Source of the DNA: Caldilineaceae bacterium
GTDB taxonomy: Bacteria > Chloroflexota > Anaerolineae > Caldilineales > Caldilineaceae
Direction: 5' to 3'
Assembly (NCBI GenBank): GCA_026645635.1
Contig: JAPKMV010000092.1
Coordinates: forward strand, 1 to 9,340
DNA length: 9,340 nt
Below are positions 5,964 through 9,340 of the stretch, piece after piece. Numbering within the stretch: position 1 is the first letter of the stretch; every line of letters starts with the position of its first letter. The position numbers and the translations under genes were made by a program. The notes under the pieces were generated by a model. The model saw nothing but the letters and a program-made list of their open reading frames with translations, had not been told where the DNA came from and did no database searches.

Positions 5964-6593
5964 ATGATAGAAGCCTTAGCAGGCGCATGGGAAGCGGTGA
6001 TGAATGGGACGCTTCCCGATGTGGGGAACTGGAGTTATCTGATCATCCTGGTGATGGTCTTTATCGAAGGGCCGATCGTCACGCTGATCGCCGGCGCCAT
6101 GGTGGGCGCGGGGCTGCTGCGGCTTGATCTGGCGTATGCCGCCTGCGCCATCGGCAACTTCGCCGCCGACCAGTTCTGGTACTGGCTGGGCTTTGTGGGT
6201 GGGCATCGTGGCTTTCTCTTTCGCATCGGCTGGGTGCGCCGCCGGCGACGGCAGATCGAAGAGTTTGAAATCGGCATGCAAGATCATGGCATCAAACTCT
6301 ACCTGCTTTCCAAAGTGTCCATGGGGCTGTTTACCATCCCCATCTTGATTGCGGCCGGCATTGCGCGGGTCAATTGGCTGCGGCTGACGGTGGTCAACCT
6401 GGCCTTCGAGATCGTCTGGACTGCCTTTCTCTTGTTCGCCGGTTTGCGCCTGGGCGAACACATTGCGCAGATGGAGCGCAGTCTGCAAATTGCTGCTGTG
6501 GTAGGCGGCGTCATCTTCCTGTTTATGGCCATCACACTCTATCGCCGCGCCTTTCAGCGCATCATGCAGGCCGGCCGCGCCACCGTGCCATAA
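5964..6593 (+). CDS. DedA-family inner-membrane protein
   Basis: This 209-residue integral membrane protein carries a VTT/SNARE-associated (DedA) domain. Hydrophobic segments lie at about residues 22-34, 37-62, 112-133, 143-162 and 173-193. The stretch [12 protein letters not shown] at 35-46, then [13 protein letters not shown] (64-76), matches the family pattern of a re-entrant loop followed by G-x-x-x-(G/A)-D-x-x-x-Y-x-x-G. The second re-entrant region, [11 protein letters not shown] (116-126), has Lys where many members have Arg. Several DedA proteins move or scramble membrane lipids such as undecaprenyl phosphate or phospholipids. A basic cluster V-R-R-R-R-R (91-96) lies in the central loop. 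The start has no clear ribosome binding site, so a nearby alternative is possible. It is the first gene of a probable operon with the glycosyltransferase 20 bases downstream. Confidence 0.85.
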   Translation: MIEALAGAWEAVMNGTLPDVGNWSYLIILVMVFIEGPIVTLIAGAMVGAGLLRLDLAYAACAIGNFAADQFWYWLGFVGGHRGFLFRIGWVRRRRRQIEEFEIGMQDHGIKLYLLSKVSMGLFTIPILIAAGIARVNWLRLTVVNLAFEIVWTAFLLFAGLRLGEHIAQMERSLQIAAVVGGVIFLFMAITLYRRAFQRIMQAGRATVP

Positions 6594-6613
6594 GCGAGCA
6601 TCCCGACAATACT

Positions 6614-7828
6614 ATGCGCGTTCTCTTTGTTGGACAGAGCTATTATCGGAAAGACAACGGCCAGGCCGTCTTCATGATCCGCCTGGCGGAGGGCCTGGCG
6701 CGCGCAGGCCACGATGTCATGACGCTGGCGCCGTCCGAACGGCTGATCGCCCAGCGTTACTGCGTCAACGGCGTCACCGTGCAGACCGTCACTGCGCTGC
6801 ACCTGGGACACAACCTCAACTTGACGGCCTTTTCCGATGCGACAGTGGCCCAGGTGCTGGACGAGTTCCGCCCCGACATCATCCACATCCAGGACCACAT
6901 GTTCCTGACGCGCACCACGCTGCCGCTGGCCAAGCGCCGCCACATTCCCATCGTCGGCACCAATCATTTTCTGCCGGCCAACTGGTCGAACAACCTCTAC
7001 ATCCCGCGCAGCGTGCAGAATGTGGTGCACCGTGCCATGTGGCACGACATGCTCCAGGTTTTCAACCAACTGGACGCGGCGACCACGCCCACGGAGACTG
7101 CCGTGGCGATCCTGCGCAAACAGGACATCCGCATCCCGGTCAAGGCTATTTCTTGCGGCGTCGACCCGGCTGAGTTTTATCCCCAGCCCACCATCGACCG
7201 CACTGTGCTGCGGCGGCGCTACGGCCTGGATCTCGACCGCCCCGTGCTGCTCTACGTCGGTCGCGTCGACCGCGAAAAGGGGCTGGACGATCTCGTGCAG
7301 GCCGTCTACCAGAGCGAACGCAGCGACTACCAGGTGGCGATTGCCGGCAAAGGCATGTACAGGGATATGCTGATCGAGAAGGTCAACGACCTCCGCATCG
7401 GCGAACAGGTCGTCTTCCCCGGCTACGTGCCGAGCAGCGACCTGCCCGGGCTGCTCAACAGCATCGACGCGTTCATCATGCCCAGCGCCGCCGAGTTGCA
7501 GAGCATCGCCACGCTCGAAGCCATGTCCTGCGCGCTGCCCATCCTGGCCGCCAACGCCCGCGCCCTGCCGGAGCTGGTGCACCACGATGTCAACGGTCTG
7601 CTGTTCAACCCGCACAACCCGGCCAACCTGGCCGCCGCCATCGTGCGCTTCCTGGAGATGCGCTCGCGCTGGCGCTGGCTGGGCGAGGCCAGCCTGGAGT
7701 TGGTGCAGCCGCATCAGATTCAGAACACAATCCAGCGTTATGTCGAGTGGTACGAAAGCGTGCGCGGCCGCACCCTCTTGATGCAAAACAGCCAGCCGCT
7801 CCGCTTCGGCGCGCAGATTGGCGACTGA
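6614..7828 (+). CDS. GT4-family glycosyltransferase, possibly glycolipid-forming
   Basis: The 404-residue protein is a GT-B fold retaining glycosyltransferase of family 4, which transfers a sugar from a nucleotide-sugar donor. The N-terminal domain begins M-R-V-L-F-V-G, with a glycine loop D-N-G-Q-A-V (14-19) and G-L-A-R-A-G-H-D-V (27-35). The donor-binding C-terminal domain shows G-V-D (182-184), [12 protein letters not shown] (212-223) and the E-x7-E pair Glu294/Glu302. The region T-N-H-F-L-P-A-N (116-123) resembles lipid-acceptor enzymes such as sulfoquinovosyl- or monoglucosyl-diacylglycerol synthases (recollection, not proof). The ATG at 6614 begins the standard fold; upstream in-frame codons overlap the DedA gene and look non-homologous. 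Position between a DedA and an SCP2-like gene supports a lipid acceptor. An alternative is capsule or protein glycosylation. Confidence 0.88.
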   Translation: MRVLFVGQSYYRKDNGQAVFMIRLAEGLARAGHDVMTLAPSERLIAQRYCVNGVTVQTVTALHLGHNLNLTAFSDATVAQVLDEFRPDIIHIQDHMFLTRTTLPLAKRRHIPIVGTNHFLPANWSNNLYIPRSVQNVVHRAMWHDMLQVFNQLDAATTPTETAVAILRKQDIRIPVKAISCGVDPAEFYPQPTIDRTVLRRRYGLDLDRPVLLYVGRVDREKGLDDLVQAVYQSERSDYQVAIAGKGMYRDMLIEKVNDLRIGEQVVFPGYVPSSDLPGLLNSIDAFIMPSAAELQSIATLEAMSCALPILAANARALPELVHHDVNGLLFNPHNPANLAAAIVRFLEMRSRWRWLGEASLELVQPHQIQNTIQRYVEWYESVRGRTLLMQNSQPLRFGAQIGD

Positions 7829-7839
7829 GGCGGGCGACG

Positions 7840-8238
7840 ATGGCTGTTTTCGAGAGCAGCGAACAATTCTACCGCGTGATGAACGAGGTCTTCACCTACG
7901 TCATCCAACACCCGGAACACATCGACTCCTTCACCCGCAGCAACCTGGTCATCCGGATGCGCACCACCGACCCGGAGGCCGAGATTCTGCTCGACGGTCG
8001 CCAGCCGCCGCTCCAGGTTTTCTACGGCCCCACGCCCGGCCGCGCCAACCTGGAGATCACCCTCACCGCCGACCTGCTGCACGAGATGTGGCTGGGGCGC
8101 GAGAGCACCCACCAGGCCTTCTACAGCGGGCGCATCCGCACGTCGGGCAACCTGCTCAAGGCGCTGCAGTTGAGCGAGATTTTCGTCGAGGCCGAACGCA
8201 TCTACCCGACGGTTGCCCAGCGCTACGGCCTCGGTTGA
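7840..8238 (+). CDS. SCP2-like sterol-carrier (lipid-binding) domain protein
   Basis: This 132-residue protein is essentially a single SCP2-type lipid-binding domain. Visible family features are the central strands N-L-V-I-R-M (35-40) and A-E-I-L-L-D-G (48-53), then N-L-E-I-T-L-T-A-D (70-78) and L-H-E-M-W-L-G (80-86). The C-terminal segment follows as [18 protein letters not shown] (94-111). There is no signal peptide, so it is probably cytoplasmic. The ATG at 7840 is chosen because GAGG (7827-7830) overlaps the preceding stop TGA at a 9-base spacing; a longer in-frame reading from 7747 would overlap the glycosyltransferase gene by 82 bases. The 11-base gap implies co-translation with the glycosyltransferase. 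A role as carrier of hydrophobic substrates for that enzyme is inferred. Confidence 0.8.
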   Translation: MAVFESSEQFYRVMNEVFTYVIQHPEHIDSFTRSNLVIRMRTTDPEAEILLDGRQPPLQVFYGPTPGRANLEITLTADLLHEMWLGRESTHQAFYSGRIRTSGNLLKALQLSEIFVEAERIYPTVAQRYGLG

Positions 8239-8246
8239 TCTCCAGC

Positions 8247-8360
8247 GACGCAAAGGCGCAAAGATGCAGAGAAACGCAGAGAACACACCTGCAGAACGCC
8301 TCTGTTTTTCCTCTGCGAGCCTCTGCGTCTCCGCGGCTCTGCGTCAAAGGGACCTCCACA
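8247..8360. repeat. Long imperfect palindromic repeat, full copy
   Basis: Arms 8247-8271 and 8321-8345 are 25 bases each and pair at about 20 positions. Inside them, CGCAGAG (8275-8281) can pair with CTCTGCG (8311-8317). The transcript could therefore fold into a hairpin of about 100 bases. Bases 8310-8360 match the half copy at 64-114 at about 40 of 51 positions. The element begins nine bases after the SCP2-like gene stop and could end or stabilise the operon transcript. It has no coding potential and no transposase, so it could be a REP- or MITE-like element. Confidence 0.7.
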
Positions 8361-8426
8361 AACTCCTTTGGAGAAGATTCCCGGGTTCAAAGGCGCTTGC
8401 GTTTAGACCCGAAATCCGCGGGGGCT

Positions 8427-8455
8427 TTGACACCCCTTAGAACAAACGTTATAAT
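8427..8455 (+). promoter_or_regulatory. Perfect-consensus sigma-70 promoter of dnaG
   Basis: TTGACA (8427-8432), 17 bases, TATAAT (8450-8455) match the housekeeping sigma consensus at all 12 positions with the optimal spacing. Transcription should start near 8462, giving a leader of about 50 bases. Primase is therefore expressed from its own strong promoter rather than by read-through from the lipid genes. Confidence 0.92.
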
Positions 8456-8499
8456 TCACCCGTCCAATTTGAGGGCGTCCCCAGATCTTCTGTAAGGGC

Positions 8500-8505
8500 G
8501 GGGAG
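8500..8505 (+). promoter_or_regulatory. Ribosome binding site of dnaG
   Basis: GGGGAG lies six bases before the ATG at 8512 and sets the start, which gives the canonical primase N-terminus. Confidence 0.75.
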
Positions 8506-8511
8506 TACCGC

Positions 8512-9340
8512 ATGCAAATCGCCAGCAGCGTCACAGACGAGGTCAAGCAGCGGGTCGACATCGTCGAAGTGATTGCGCGCTATACACAACTGAAGCGAGC
8601 AGGCGCGGTCTACAAGGGACTCTGCCCGTTCCACAATGAGCGCACGCCCAGTTTTGTGGTCTTTCCCAACACCGGCACCTGGCGCTGTTTCGGCGCGTGC
8701 GGAACCGGCGGCGATGTGATCACGTTCGTCATGCGCCGAGAGAACATGGAGTTCCGCGAGGCGCTCGAAGTGCTGGCGCGGCAGGCGGGCATCGACCTGG
8801 CGCCGCCGCAGGAGCAAGGCCAGGGTTCTTCCCGCGAGCGCATCTTCGAGGCCAACGAAGCCGCCGCTGCCTACTATGAGCACGCGCTGCTTCATCACCC
8901 GGCTGCGGAAGCGGGGCGCCGCTATTTGGAACGCCGCGGCATCGACGCCGCAACCCGAGCGCACTTTCGCCTCGGCTTTGCGCCGGACAACTGGTCGCCC
9001 CTGCGCGACTTTCTGCTGGACAAAGGCTTCAGCCTCGACCTGCTGTTGGAAGCCGGGTTGGTCAAACGGAACGAGGAGCGCAATTCGACCTACGATATGT
9101 TCCGCGGGCGGCTGATCTTCCCAATCCGTGACCGGCAGAGCCGCGTCATCGGCTTTGGCGGCCGCGTGCTCGACGACGGCGTCCCCAAATACTTGAACAC
9201 GGCGGAGACGCAGCTCTTTCACAAATCGCACGTGGTGTACGGCCTCGACCTGGCTTACCGCGCCATCCGCGAACAAAAACAGGTGGTGATCGTCGAAGGC
9301 TACATGGATGTCATCGCCGCACACCAATTCGGCTTCTCCA
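8512..9340 (+). CDS. dnaG: DNA primase, N-terminal part (runs off the window)
   Basis: This is the first 276 residues of bacterial primase, which makes the short RNA primers for chromosome replication with DnaB helicase. The N-terminal CHC2 zinc finger has Cys38, His41, Cys59 and Cys63 (C-P-F-H and C-F-G-A-C). The spacing between the last two cysteines is three residues instead of the two in E. coli DnaG. The catalytic core follows, with [12 protein letters not shown] (about 197-208), V-I-G-F-G-G-R and P-K-Y-L-N-T. The start of the TOPRIM domain is present, with V-E-G-Y-M-D and Glu262 as the expected metal-binding glutamate. The remaining TOPRIM and helicase-binding C-terminal region lie outside the window. 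The reading frame is intact throughout. Confidence 0.97.
   Translation, partial: MQIASSVTDEVKQRVDIVEVIARYTQLKRAGAVYKGLCPFHNERTPSFVVFPNTGTWRCFGACGTGGDVITFVMRRENMEFREALEVLARQAGIDLAPPQEQGQGSSRERIFEANEAAAAYYEHALLHHPAAEAGRRYLERRGIDAATRAHFRLGFAPDNWSPLRDFLLDKGFSLDLLLEAGLVKRNEERNSTYDMFRGRLIFPIRDRQSRVIGFGGRVLDDGVPKYLNTAETQLFHKSHVVYGLDLAYRAIREQKQVVIVEGYMDVIAAHQFGFS

Noticed and set aside
6554..7786. 410-codon open frame on the minus strand
   Set aside because: It is antisense to the glycosyltransferase, whose GT4 motifs are unambiguous.
8388..8410. tRNA T-loop-like GGGTTCAAA
   Set aside because: No acceptor, D or anticodon stems can be drawn around it.

Overview
The window looks like a piece of a high-GC bacterial chromosome, most likely Chloroflexota (Caldilinea/Anaerolineae-like). 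This placement is an inference. It rests on the DnaG zinc-finger variant ([10 protein letters not shown]), a secreted protein ending in FLPLIWRR (similar LPL tails are common on secreted Chloroflexota proteins, from memory), and the repeat types between genes (an octamer CTCACCCC array and a CTCTGCG-rich palindromic repeat). No rRNA, tRNA or CRISPR array was seen.

Left part (about 1-3853, all minus strand). In transcription order there is a PvuII-type N4-cytosine DNA methyltransferase (2714-3853), an HNH endonuclease 21 bases behind it (1685-2692), and, after a 224-base gap, a secreted protein with seven repeats that is probably a beta-propeller (168-1460). The first two genes form a probable type II restriction-modification pair. 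Their base composition is visibly less GC-rich than the right-hand genes (30 of 60 bases at 2221-2280 against 43 of 60 at 4501-4560), which fits horizontal acquisition. The secreted gene ends inside a perfect 16-bp hairpin.

Middle (3854-5840). A divergent intergenic region leads to a LacI-family repressor gene on the plus strand with a good sigma-70 promoter (TTGACA-N17-TACAAT). A palindromic operator covers its expected transcription start. A perfect version of the same palindrome (TTGCAATCGATTGCAA) lies just downstream of the repressor gene, in front of a small protein with a ParB/sulfiredoxin-like fold (DGHHR motif). The simplest reading is a self-regulated repressor that also controls the DGHHR gene. 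No sugar transport or catabolic genes are present in the window, so the inducer is unknown. An array of six 8-base units follows.

Right part (5907-9340, plus strand). A DedA-family membrane protein, a GT4 glycosyltransferase and an SCP2-like lipid-binding protein are spaced 20 and 11 bases apart and look like one operon, plausibly for membrane lipid or glycolipid handling. A palindromic repeat of about 100 bases follows; half of a related copy occurs at 64-114. The window ends inside dnaG (DNA primase), which has a perfect-consensus sigma-70 promoter and a strong ribosome binding site.

The most useful leads are the LacI/DGHHR gene pair with its two matching operators, the DedA-GT4-SCP2 operon, and the methyltransferase/HNH pair.
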